Shown one piece after another: positions 36,051 through 47,012 of a DNA stretch of 64,000 nucleotides; positions within the stretch are counted from its first letter, which is position 1, and the number at the start of each line of letters is the position of its first letter. Source of the DNA: Xiphydria camelus (taxonomy: Eukaryota > Arthropoda > Insecta > Hymenoptera > Xiphydriidae). The stretch is from positions 1,624,501-1,688,500 of the forward strand of contig OY783200.1 of the NCBI GenBank assembly GCA_963678675.1, in the 5' to 3' direction. The position numbers and the translations under genes are program-made. A model generated the notes under the pieces. It did not search any database. It saw only the letters and a program-made list of their open reading frames with translations, and was not told where the DNA came from.

Positions 36051-36198
36051 CTGTATACCGAATGTCGCATGGGAAGCCGATCAGGTGGGGGCCTTCTGAA
36101 TTTGAACTCGGCACTGCTTGGACGATGCTCGATTGAATCATTAAGAAATTCAAAAGGCCCCCACCTGATCGGTTTTCCGTGCGACATTCGGTATACAG
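36051..36198. repeat. Near-perfect 53-bp inverted repeat in the intron of the mucin-like gene
   Basis: The left arm (36051-36103) and right arm (36146-36198) are reverse complements with only about five mismatches, around a ~42-bp centre. The outer ends read CTGTATACCGAATGTCGCA. It lies wholly within the 346-bp intron and would form a long stem in the pre-mRNA. It may be a young MITE with long terminal repeats or a hairpin-RNA source. The sequence alone does not tell which. Confidence 0.85.
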
Positions 36199-36364
36199 AT
36201 TTCTTTATTTAATATAAAAATAAGAATGGCAGAAAATATTTAGGAAGCCCCTCAATGCTTTCATGTATAATACTAATAATTCTTCTTTAGCAACTAGTAA
36301 AAAGATGGCTGTCAATCTCTTCTTGAATATGATTTTTTTATGTAATGAAAAATTAAAGTCAAAC

Positions 36365-36424
36365 CTGGCACATGATTGCACAAACGAAGATGGTCAGAAT
36401 AACTCCAAATTGAAGATATGACAT
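36365..36424 (-). CDS. Unrecognised secreted mucin-like protein, signal-peptide exon 1
   Basis: The 60-bp coding part of exon 1 is exactly 20 codons. It starts M-S-Y-L-Q-F, continues with a hydrophobic core (G-V-I-L-T-I-F-V-C-A-I) and ends M-C-Q, a convincing secretion signal. The ATG is preceded by AAAA, and a TATA box stands about 70 bases upstream. Splicing is in phase 0 to the GAT at 36018. Without splicing the frame would stop within two codons of the junction. The donor is CAG|GTTTGA, weaker than GTAAGT, which is the main uncertainty. The separation of a signal exon from a repetitive exon is a layout seen in several insect secretory-gland genes. Confidence 0.65.
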
Positions 36425-36490
36425 TTTTTAAATTCTCTATCACGACTAGTTCGAAAATCCTTTTTGCACTGCTTCAGGCATATGCTCCTA

Positions 36491-36502
36491 GCTATTTATA
36501 TA
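36491..36502 (-). promoter_or_regulatory. TATA box of the mucin-like gene
   Basis: On the minus strand this reads TATATAAATAGC. It lies about 67-78 bases upstream of the ATG at 36424, so a start site near 36465-36472 (AAGCAGTGC, resembling the arthropod initiator) would leave a 5' leader of about 45 bases. A strong TATA box is typical of highly or stage-specifically expressed insect genes. Confidence 0.55.
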
Positions 36503-36831
36503 TGAGACAAACAAAGTCTCCTATCACTGAAAAGAGGACACCACGTGGAGGCGCATAAGTTTTCAACGCTATTGTATTGTATTACGTGGGATTTCCTCTT
36601 GTCTTATCTGACACAAATTCGAAATCGTTCGTACTTTTACTATGAGCTGAGACTGAATTACTTAACAAAAGGGGGTTTATCAAAAGCCTGGTATATAGAA
36701 GTATAGTAAAGTTTCATAAATTTTACATTAATACAGAATTAAAGCAGTTTTCCATAATTTAGATTTATATAACACCTAATATGTAATATGTAAATTAGAT
36801 TTCTGCCTTTTCTCATTGAATCATAAAATTC

Positions 36832-36950
36832 AAAAATATCTTGTGAATATTATTATAATATTTACAGAATATTCGACACCACAAAATTCCAAAATAGTCT
36901 ATAAATATTATTATTATAATATTTACTGAATATTTGACACCACAAATCTA
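36832..36950. repeat. Two-unit AT-rich tandem repeat
   Basis: Two ~58-61-bp units share AATATTATTATAATATTTAC and a following GACACCACAAA block. They lie between the mucin-like gene and the CpG-poor region at 37 kb. Confidence 0.65.
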
Positions 36951-37394
36951 AAATTGGGATGCTTTTTGTTCTTTCCTTTACGTAAGTATACAATAATCTT
37001 AGTATTAAAGCAGCTTGCATTAACAAAATTATTTGCTTTACTGCCTAAATCTTTTTTCAATATGCAATATTAAATTTATTTGGTCCTTTTTTCTTTCAAT
37101 CAAGATCTAGTATCCTAATGCCTATTACAAATCTGTCTAATTGATATGATGTCTATTTGAGATGCTGTGTAACCGACCTGGATCTGCATATAAGGGATTC
37201 TATCTATTAGGAATCTGTCTAATCAATACGATATCTGATCAAGATCTACCTAATTAATCAGATGTCTATTCGGTTCATATCTCGATCAATGCTCACATAT
37301 TCAGCCCCATGATCCTGCAACACGTTATACCGTGTAGGTACAGCTTTCTGTCGGTCAAAGAGAAAACTGTTCTAACGCGAGATGATCAAATACC

Positions 37395-37487
37395 TATAAC
37401 CGGTAGAAGTCGAGTCGGTAGTTAGAGTTGGTGTCAATTCGGGAGATCGAAGCATCCAATCTCGAAATCGTGAATATTTGAACAATG
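37395..37487 (+). promoter_or_regulatory. Possible first exon ending in ATG|GTGAGT
   Basis: A CTATAACC word at about 37,394 precedes a leader ending AACAATG at 37487, immediately followed by the good donor GTGAGTAA. Some insect genes have such a first exon containing only the start codon. No matching second exon was found, so this is weak. It would be divergent from the mucin-like gene 1 kb away. Confidence 0.2.
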
Positions 37488-38223
37488 GTGAGTAATTTCC
37501 ATTATTCACAAATTCTTCTCGATCGCTAATTTGAAAATAAGATTCAGCTGGTAATAGGTAATATCGATGATTCCATTACGCTATATCTACTGCAGATATG
37601 ATACTTTCATTAACATTTTAACGTCAGTCGATAACAAACGCTTGGTAGTCCATGCAGTACCTTTAATGCTGCTACGGAGCAAACGCGCGATTGTGTAGTA
37701 AGATGACACTATGGATGTGATGAAAGCCAATTTGTATGAAAGAAATGAAGATATCAGGAATGATTAATGCGAATTTGATTATTTGGAAAGCCCCTGTGCC
37801 TCTGGCTCGATTGTATTATTAATAGAACATTTTTTACTTTTGTTTCTTTTACTTATATGACACCACGTTATTTATTCCGAACATTAGTCCGCTTCGAAAT
37901 TATTTCTATCATGCAATCTTTATTACTGATATCGCTAATCTCTAGTTACATATGCTACGCAAATTTTTGAAACCTTAAATGACAATACTAAACGTGTGAG
38001 CAAATACATACATGTAAATACAAAATAATAACATATTTGTCTATGGCTTAAAGTACTTTTATTTAAACTAAAGTGGCTCCATCATTTAAGCGCAAACCTA
38101 CAATATAGTATACCTATACCAAGATGGAGTAGCTATCACAGCACTTCCGGTAACTAAGAGTTTCACACATTCTTTTTAATAATTAATTTCTCCGTAAAAT
38201 CTTAACGGATTTCAATAAAATCA

Positions 38224-38296
38224 ATTGCATTGTGTTCGTAATTGTTTAATGAACATAGGGTTTTCCTCTGGATCAGAGGTTTGAGAACACCCCGTA
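38224..38296 (+). mobile_element. Half copy of the nested MITE
   Basis: ATGAACATAGGGTTTTCCTC, then CAGAGGTTTGAGAACACCCC, matches the right half of 13732-13841, including the stretch before it (TTGCATTGTGTTCGTAAT). The left terminal repeat is absent, so it is a truncated copy. Confidence 0.75.
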
Positions 38297-38299
38297 TAA

Positions 38300-41200
38300 T
38301 GGGCGCTACGTTATAATGTTCTCTTCTTCACATTAGAGCTAGTATACACCATGATACCGCATTAAGAAAAACCCCGATAACTCTAGTTTAAATTTCTGGT
38401 TTTAAAATGTCTGTGTACACCACAAAACAAAAAAAATTCCTACGGAAAAAACGAATACCCTAATTATGTTTACCCCATGATGAGAATATTTAATTCAAAT
38501 AAGCTCACACGGATACAGTTTTGCACGAGCGAGCGGCAGAGTACAGAGTTACCTGATGTAGGATCGAGTACTTTTACGTTGAGAGCGTCATTGCTGCCCG
38601 CGCTACCAGCGTCATACAGACAAATGCAAACGTATTCCTACACGCGCCGTGGCATACGCGCAATAGAAACGAACTCCGACGTAAGATCCCGTGCGGGGAG
38701 GGCTCCCTCCGTCGGTACGAAATCGTTTCCTCGATGTTTCTCAGGGGTTTCAGCATAGCGTGGGAGTGGAGGCTGATAGTGGCGTGGGGTGCATATCGAA
38801 GAGAAGACGGGAGCGAGGGAGGGAGTGAGTGAGGACTGCGGAAAAGTGCGCGGGGGCGAGGAGGTATAAGGCTGGAGTGGCTCCGGAGGGGGAGGCGGCG
38901 AGGGGAAGCAGGGGCAGAGAAAGGGATAGAGCAAACCAGTGAGTCGACTCGGATATGAGGGTGTCGCGCAAGCCGGTCACGCCGAGGTTTCCATGGCAAC
39001 GACAGGCGATAAATCAACCCGCAACATCCCCGAGTACCACCAGATAAAACCGCATACATATGTGTATATGTGTACCAGTGACTGCCGAAAAGTTTCCTCC
39101 GTCGATTTATGCACCGCAGGCCACGGTTGCAGGCTCCTCCGCGGTTTTGAAAGGTGCCGTAGTGCCATCCTGCGACGGGGCACAGGAGCCGAACGGCTCC
39201 TGGCATTGATCTTGCTCGGATAGAGTTCAGTGAATCGGTGACGATCACCAATGGCGATAAGTGAAAATGTTGCTCTCGGGAAGCTGTAAATTAGACGGTA
39301 GTAGCGAGCAAATTGCGGTGTCCAGCACTCTCCGTCAAAAAACCATAATCGCTTCGGATTATCAACAGTTTTGAAAATTGCGACACTCGTATTTGAGGCA
39401 AATTCATTTTCATCGTCGAGTGATCCATCAGATTTACTTTCCGTTATTTTTGTAACCGACCCTCGCAGGCCTGCGTAATCAAAACAGTAGCGGTAGAATA
39501 TTCGAGATAACAAAGGATAGATTTGTTCGATGCTTTGGATGACGTAACACTTGCAGGTTCCTTCAAGTAGAGCGCAGCAATGTGGTACTCGTTTCACGCT
39601 CATGCGCAATTATTCCAGAGCCACTATTAATCCGTGCCACATGTTGGAACCTCGACGAATTCCTCAGAATCCCTGGAACTTCATCGATGTCCGATACTGC
39701 ATTAACCCGGAGGAACGAGTGATTGAGGAATTTCCCCTTTTATGAGTGTTCCAGGGGTAGTTTCGTAAATGATTTGTCGTTTCCTATTAGTTTTCATTGT
39801 GGGCGTTCATCGGCAACTAATGGCAACTCGTGAAAATACGTAGAACCACTCATAAACTAGGGATGCTGTCAGCAAATAACTACCCAGTCTTCGGATAATA
39901 TGTCCTTGGTTCGGGGCGCTACCTTTTGTGAAATCCGCGGTTAATAAAAATCGTCGCCTCTGAACGACAATAACTTCACGTCTCGTTGGCCACGTTGTAC
40001 CCAGCAGTGCGTTATTTCGAGCATGCCGCGTGGAGGCGGTGGGGAAAATGCGTGCGACACGAATACACCCCTCGTAAACCTTATCTCGTTTCGCACGCTA
40101 CTTACGTCACAAACGTCCTCGTGACGTCGGTGCTCTCCATAATGACGTAACGGAAGCGCACAGGACCGATTCGATGAAAATTGTCGATAAGCCTTCGCTT
40201 TGTTTTACCTGGTCGCACATTTTGTTGCACAAAATTCGCGGTATCGATATGGAAGGTGATAATGTAGCCGGTGTTCAAAGCAGATGTTGACATTTGGGAA
40301 GACGCTTTGTCCATCTCGTAATGATTATGAAAGAGATGAAACACATTTACGTTTCCGCTTGTTGGGGTTTCTCGAGCGGTACAGGAGCTTTTTCCCTGCT
40401 AAAAGTTAGTCCACTGAAGTGCAGTAACACTCTAAAGTGTGTTCTTCGTGCGATATGGCGTGTGAGTTCAAAAATGGAGCCCAAAACATCTGGTCATGCA
40501 TCTACACGTCATGCAACGTTGCCACGTAGACTTATCAAAGGTTAAATTTATAAAGAACAATTAATACAAAAATAACGGGCTTCTTAATGAACGTGAAAAT
40601 TGGTATAGATGATTTTAGTTCATTAAACTTGCTGTTCAAAAAATTTCAGAATTTTTTCACTATTTTTCTCAGAAATATCGCGGTTTATTGGTTACAACCC
40701 ATAAGAACACATGTTATTTTGTTATTCGAAAATCTTGCAACGAGCTTCTTAAAAGACTTGAAAATTTAACTGCATTTTTTTTTACTTCAATCTACCGAAT
40801 GCAATCATTTTCAAGCATTTCTCACGATTTTTAGTATAACGCTCGAGAAACCTTAAGTCAATGAGCTCAGCTGATTGTTGATAAGCTCGTAAAGCGATGA
40901 GGCGATATCGTGTAATAGTTGTGTGTTATCACGGCAAATAGGTACGTACTGCAGGCTACGGAATACTTTCAACAACCAGCGCGGACACCTGTTGCTCTAT
41001 AATTCGCAGTTGCACATTTCTGATCACGATCGCCACTACGCGTTTTCGAGCAAGATTTCCGCTTCTTCGGCGATTTTTGAAAATCGACTACCACGTGCCG
41101 AAGACACGCGTTTCTCGGTACCTTTGATCCGTCGAGTTATGCACGAGCGATAAGTTCGAGTTACTGAAAGAATAACAAAAGTTTTCGGATCGAGAACAGT

Positions 41201-43072
41201 GTTGAATAGTTCCTTCGAACAATGTAAACTCTGACGTGGCGGTAAATAATGTCGATAGGACGGTCGACCTTGACCAGCTGGCAGCATCGCGCGCAATTCG
41301 TGTACAGTGGGATCCTCAAAGTACACACAAACTCGAGATCGGTCTGCCGCGTAGGGCAGCAGCGAGCGTGAAATGTTTGGTGAGTGGGAGCTTCCCCGAC
41401 CACGTGACAATGAATGGAGGGGGTTGGGGACGGAGTTTACGCCGCGCTCTTGGAATATTTGAACCGCGAAAACGTATAGAAATCTATCGCGATAGACGCA
41501 CAGGTGCTCGGTACCTGAAATCGACTTCATTGACTCGACGATCGCGTGAATCGGAGACGGTATTTATTCATGGATTCGACCGTACACCACAGCGCCTCCG
41601 ATAGATTCATCATTTCGTCCCCTCGGCCGTCTGTAATAGCATACAGCGCGTAGCTGTTAAACCGTCTGACAAATACGCACACTCATTCCGAGTACGTCGA
41701 CTCATCGCTGATATCAATAGCGCGCCTATTCAGGCTAAGCCACTTGCACAATCAGCGGAGTACATTCCGATCGCCTCTTCGAGGTTGGTGCGTATTACGA
41801 GGAATATGGCAACCTTCGACTCTGTTGAATCTTCGACCTTTTCACGATCATCGTTGACGATTGAGGATGCTTCAAAACTTTTGTTTTCAAGACTCCCACA
41901 ATTCCTCTATAGGGTCAATGTAAAGCTTTCTAATCTGAGCGGCCAGCTTTGAGCCAACGAATAAAATGATAACTTCAAAGTAACCTGATAGTTGGTAGAT
42001 ATCGATCCGCTAATCGGATGGTACCGTACGACGTAGTAGATTTTACGTCCACCGCCGAAGGTCGAGGACACTGCAGCAACTGGTCCGAAGGGCCACGACA
42101 CCTCCTCGCAGGGTCGACGCTGACTTCCTAGTCTTTGCTACCGACCCTAAATGAACGGATAGGATGATAATTTGAGAGCAGCTTCGTAGTTGGTTGGTAT
42201 TGATCTGTCGGTCGGGTGTTACTGCATGGTATGGTAGGTTCCTGGGCTGGATAGGTGGGTGGTTGTGCCGCGCTGGGCGCGGGTGGGACAGGAATGGGAT
42301 AGGAATGAGGACGGGGATGGGAACGGGGGATGGGTCGGGTCGGGACGCCAACGCCTGCTATGTCGAGTGCGGAGTGAGAGAAACGCACGAGTATAGGCGA
42401 ACGGGGTGGTCATGGGGTAGGATAGGGTGTCGGGGTGAGATTGGCAACACAGAGTCCGCGCTCTTCTCTCCTGGGTTTTACTCCGCCGTCTTCTCTGAAG
42501 CCCCCCTCCTCGCCACTACCGTAAGCCTCGGCTCGTGGCCCCCTGCGTTTGTAATACGGCACTGTTATCTGCGCGTGTATGAATTATTCGAAATCGTAAT
42601 GGTTTTTTTTAGCAGGCGGCAGGATATTTGAGTGGCTGGCTTAGAGTGCACTACTTTTGAAGATGAAAACCGATCGGGATAAGCTGGGTTTTTGCCGCAT
42701 ATCGAAACTGCAATTGAACGAACAAAAATCTGCGACTAAAGAAAAATTGAGAGACGGTCTTACGATTTATTCCAACTCTCGAGGAATTGTTCGAATAGCG
42801 TCGTATATAACGGAAATAATATGTTTCATCGCTTCGTTCCGAAAGTTGGCACGTATTGCGTGCCTTGCTCCGAAAGTACACACACGCTTCTTCGCGCGTC
42901 TGTGTACGAATCGATGCGTGACTGTGTAAACGCGAACGATGCATCCATACTGGGTGATGTAATTATTCGTTTCGCGGAGGGATGTTGAATTACCACAGGG
43001 GTACTTTCACGGTACGAGTATCGCCTTTGCGAAGCGCTAGTGTCGATTCTCCACCGTCTTGATAGCCGCTGT
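38300..43072. other. CpG-rich, promoter-like non-coding region
   Basis: G-rich tracts at 38761-38930 and 42274-42345, an X-box at 38987-39000 and long chance frames on both strands mark this stretch. A 210-codon minus frame (38977-39609) has no recognisable domain. No exon could be supported. Confidence 0.4.
38987..39000 (+). promoter_or_regulatory. RFX X-box motif
   Basis: GTTTCCATGGCAAC fits the animal X-box consensus RYYNYY-N2-RRNRAC at every position. It sits at the edge of a G-rich, CpG-rich promoter-like segment. X-boxes bind RFX factors that drive ciliary genes; no ciliary gene was recognised nearby. Confidence 0.45.
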
Positions 43073-43336
43073 ATACATAATATCGTCCCCTTAATACTAC
43101 AACTAGGTAACTCAAATTTTCGGTATTCAGATTCTGCACTTATTGCATGCATATATTAGTCGCTTTAGAGTGACTGTATCTATATCATACTACTGGATTT
43201 CTAACCTTAAATCTGCGACAGACCTTATCTCGTTGTAACACCGAAAAGAGCGTACAAAGTTGGGTACAAAGTAGATAACTGAAAATACCGAAAATTTGAG
43301 TTACCTAGTTGTAGTATTAAGGGGGCGATATATGTA
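43073..43336. mobile_element. MITE with ~57-bp terminal inverted repeats
   Basis: The left arm (43073-43130, with CCCCTTAATACTACAACTAG and GTAACTCAAATTTTCGGTAT) is reverse complementary to the right arm (43279-43336) with few changes. Both have AT-rich ends (ATACATA). It has no coding capacity. Confidence 0.8.
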
Positions 43337-43836
43337 TTTCTTCGCAATGCGGATGCGTATTTTTGTGGAGCACTCTACTATTAAAATATTAGTGCTCCTG
43401 CAAATTGTTTTCCGATTGTACTCCAATTTTCTACAAGAATCTAAAAACTCGATATAATTCTAATCTCTATTTTTTTATCGTCGTTCTTATAAAAAAAATT
43501 GTAATGCACAATTACCGTGCCAATACAAAAATTTAACGAGAGATCGAAAGAGTTTTGCTGGACAATTTTCGATTTGGCAGATTCGATCGACTTTTCGACC
43601 GATTTTTGATTGCGACGAAAATGTATGAATTTTGATTTCTCGCGCATTGCTTGGCCGTATCCGCGCAAGAAGCGCGGGGACCGCCACTTTCCGCTTTCCT
43701 CTTTGCGCCTCGTGAATCTTGGAATCTGCTTCTCTCTCCCGGTGCCCTCTCTCCCTGAAAACCGCGTGAATAATGGGACGGCATCTCGTGCATCAGTATG
43801 CCGGTGACTGTTGGCCCAGGTCAAATTGACTTGAGC

Positions 43837-43850
43837 GTCTCCATGGCAAC
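43837..43850 (+). promoter_or_regulatory. RFX X-box motif
   Basis: GTCTCCATGGCAAC also fits the X-box consensus fully and differs from the one at 38987 by a single base. It lies just before a long TC microsatellite in a CpG-rich stretch. Confidence 0.45.
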
Positions 43851-43971
43851 AACTACTCAGACTTCCGGCTGGTCGATATCCTACCAACTTGTATTTTGCG
43901 GCGGACCTCACCTCGAGCCCCCGCGCTCTCATTTGCACTTCTCGCGCGATTGTTCCTCGCGCCCTCTCTTT

Positions 43972-43978
<7 letters not shown>

Positions 43979-44010
<32 letters not shown>

Positions 44011-44024
44011 ACACACACACACAC
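43979..44024. repeat. TC microsatellite followed by CA microsatellite
   Basis: About 14 TC units run into CA units. They create spurious Ser/Leu and Arg/Glu frames on the two strands. Confidence 0.95.
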
Positions 44025-44294
44025 GCACTCACTCACCCTCGTGATTCTAAATGAAATACATTTTGATGGTTAATCAAAATTCGACAAACTTATAAAATAA
44101 TTATACTTTGGCATTGCTTCTATATGACATTTGGAGCCCGGATAAAAGAAAAATAAATAAAATGTTTTTCGCATTCCAAAAAAACTAACTCAGGTCTGTA
44201 AATGATAAGTCAGGAGGTTATACCGGGGCTTAAATAACGAAATCAAACTCAACTCAACAGATAGTCCCATAACACCTATTCCCGGATAGCGCCA

Positions 44295-44455
44295 AGATCC
44301 AAAAGACGTCCGACGGACATCCATTGGACGGCCCGACGTCCAAAAGATATCTACTCGAAATCCTCAGGCTATCATATCTACTCTCAGTAACACATATTAA
44401 AACTACTGAAACTCGGTGGACATCCAAAGGACATCCATTCGAAATCCATAAAATA
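44295..44455. repeat. Degenerate GGACATCCATT-type repeat
   Basis: GGACATCCATTGGAC, GATATCTACTCGAAATCC and GGACATCCATTCGAAATCC recur in varied form, indicating an old short-period repeat. Confidence 0.5.
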
Positions 44456-45310
44456 ACGCGTCCCCGGCAACACGTTCGCCAAAACTCTCGTGTACAAAAA
44501 CAAAGCAACCGGCGTCACCTTTCGCTCCCTCCGTCAGCCAACAAAAGACACGGTCGCCAACCTGTTATCTTCGAAGACCGATGCACCGCGTCAAGCGATA
44601 TCCGACCAAGTGGCTCCTCGTTTGGGCAAACTATATATCAACCATACGAGTAAAACGTCTTGTGCATACTGGAGTACAGGTGCTGGCAGCAGGCGGCCTT
44701 TCGGCTCGTGCCTGGACGCCACGTAGTCGCCTCGCGCTCGTAACGGAGCGGAGGACAGGTGGGAATGCCTCGTCAAGAGCAACCAATTGCTACCGTCTTT
44801 GGTACACGGATGAAAAATGATCATCCCTTATCCTCGGGCCATCGTAGTACACGAGTACCTAAACGCGATGAAATCATGACCTGTGATCGCTAAGAAGCTA
44901 CGAGACCAGACCACTACCGGACAATCGTATCAGTCAATCATCACTCGCATGAGCTAATGGTCCCAAAATCAAAGGTTGGTGCTTTCCGCCACGGCCCGCT
45001 GATCAATCGACGCGTCCAATGAAAGGACATCAACTTTTAAAGAGGAAAGCACCCATCTTTCGATCAACCGCATCAATCCGAAACAATCCAATCGGTAGCA
45101 ATAATCGCTTACCCCGTCCACCAACTCGCCGCCAGTCAACACAAGAGAGCCGGCAGTTGAGCATCTTCAACTCCAAAGCGCGACGGTGGTGGGCGGACGA
45201 GGGATGGAGGAGCGGAGGGTCGGAAGGGACGCGGAGGCATCGAACGTGTGGGTGGCAGAAGCATAGGGTTGGTTAGCGGGTGGATATATCGCTATCGGGG
45301 GCACTATGTC

Positions 45311-45345
45311 GCGTCGGCGGCGTCGGCGTTGGCGTCGGCGTCGGC
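45311..45345. repeat. GGCGTC microsatellite
   Basis: Degenerate hexamer units GTCGGC/GGCGTC in a CpG-rich stretch. Confidence 0.85.
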
Positions 45346-46252
45346 TGTAGGCGTGGGTAGGTATAGTAGGTATCCTGCAAAGCATCTTGTTGGCCGCACT
45401 GATCAATACACATCCACCCGCCCAGTCCTCCCGCGCCCCATCCTACAGCCATGCTCATGAACCGTGGACCGTGCCTACACCTACCCAACCCTTGAACCAC
45501 CCCGGTGCTCCTAACACGCTATTGACCCTGCACGATTTACATCGCGGAGTCCATAAAATTAATTGAAATTTTCGCCTGTAGCCACCCCCCCCCCCCTTCT
45601 CGAGGATAACCTGTGTGATATTTATCATCGATCGAATCATACAACGTTTCATTTTCTAATCGGTCTTGATCACAGTCTACTCGTGTTTTTTTTGGAAGGG
45701 CTATTTAATCATAACCATGTGTTTGCAACAAACGAAAGACATCCTCTCTGCGGGCATTAATGGATTACATTAAAAGCTGATAACGATATCTTTATAAAGT
45801 TTATCGTCGGAGCATCGCCAGATAGACAGGGGCTATCGATGGACGACGGTAACGCAACGCGTCGTAGCTGCCACTTGACGCGAGACGCGTCATTCCGCAC
45901 GCGTCCGAGTCCAGAAACGAAGTGTGCGATAACGATGAGCGCACCCGACCAATGGCGAGACGAGGCGCGGTACTTCGCGCGCCGCGGGCATACCGCAAAC
46001 TGGACCTTGAACGTCTCGCATAATAATTTACGGCAAGATGTTCGTATTTGACGCGAGATGACGAGTGTGCGCGTCGCGATCCCGTCGTCATGTGTGTGTA
46101 TGCGACCGCGCGTTTGACGGTGGACCCAACTTTTGTGGCAGGTGCCGCATAATAGTGGCACGCGCACGCTTCTGCTCTCGACCGGCCGGCCGGTAGAGAT
46201 CCCACACCTCAGCTGGTCTCACTTCGTTTCGCTTCGGTACCACGCGCGCCTT

Positions 46253-46290
<38 letters not shown>

Positions 46291-46292
46291 TC
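46253..46292. repeat. TC microsatellite
   Basis: TCTCTC run with one G interruption, followed by CG repeats (CGCGCGCG). Confidence 0.95.
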
Positions 46293-46784
46293 GCGCGCGC
46301 GTCGCGTCGAATCGTTCCACGGTCCCAGACGCGGCTCGCACGCAGACAGGTGCCGCCTACTATTATAACCGCCTTACACCTATCCCGGCAGCGAAACCGC
46401 CGCCGTGAGAGAGCAGTACCGTCGCAGCCATCGTTCGATGCCACGCATACCGCATTGTCGTACTCCTTTGAGTTTATTTGCCCGTGGCGCGCGGCCGGCC
46501 GGCCTACGGGAACAGGTGGTTCCTCAAAATCGGCAGGCCGCGTCACGCGGACCCATTTCCGCGCAAACAGCGCCCGACGATCGCAGACTGGTCACGGGGA
46601 CGTCCGACGTCTGCCCTGTACGCGTATCGCTGTTTTAACGGAAAATCGTTGTACCTTTCTAGCGTGTATGTGGGTCGAACTGACCCGCTTTCTAAATATG
46701 TTTTGTTCGCGTTTCCTTCGTTGCTGTCAATGCTTCTCACGTTTTTAATAACGCTTATTTAGCGGCTGTAAATGTTAATTGAAA

Positions 46785-47012
46785 GTGTCCGATTTCGCCA
46801 AAGCAACACTCTTTAGTCAAGCTAATGTCATTCGTTAAACGACGTTATTCGTTCAATTTGACATCAGGCGTGTCTTTTGGACGACAAAATGTCATTGTTC
46901 TGTCATTACTTTATTATTTCCGAAAGATGTTTACTGTTATTTTGAAAGAAATGACGTTATTTAGCGAATAACGTCATATCGAATAAAGCGCGTTGCTTAC
47001 TTGGGAATCCGA
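46785..47012. mobile_element. Diverged MITE-like copy upstream of the Tigger/Jerky-like gene
   Basis: It shares several blocks with 49455-49710 in the same orientation, such as GAAAGATGTTT and GCGTTGCTTACTTGGGAATCC against GCGTTACTTGGGTATCC. The left end is roughly the reverse complement of the right end (AAAGCAACACTCTTTA against TAAAGCGCGTTGCTT). It is best read as a short non-autonomous inverted-repeat element. Confidence 0.5.

Larger units (their letters stand above)
44456..46784. other. CpG-rich non-coding stretch before the Tigger/Jerky-like gene
   Basis: Overlapping frames on both strands, microsatellites and a C run at about 45,585-45,597. No exon could be supported. Confidence 0.35.

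Noticed and set aside
38977..39609. 210-codon minus-strand frame
   Set aside because: It has somewhat protein-like composition but no recognised family, and it overlaps a promoter-like region with an X-box; coding could not be supported.
43441..44028. 195-codon minus frame with Arg/Glu start
   Set aside because: Its start is the TC microsatellite read in reverse, and the remainder has no domain.
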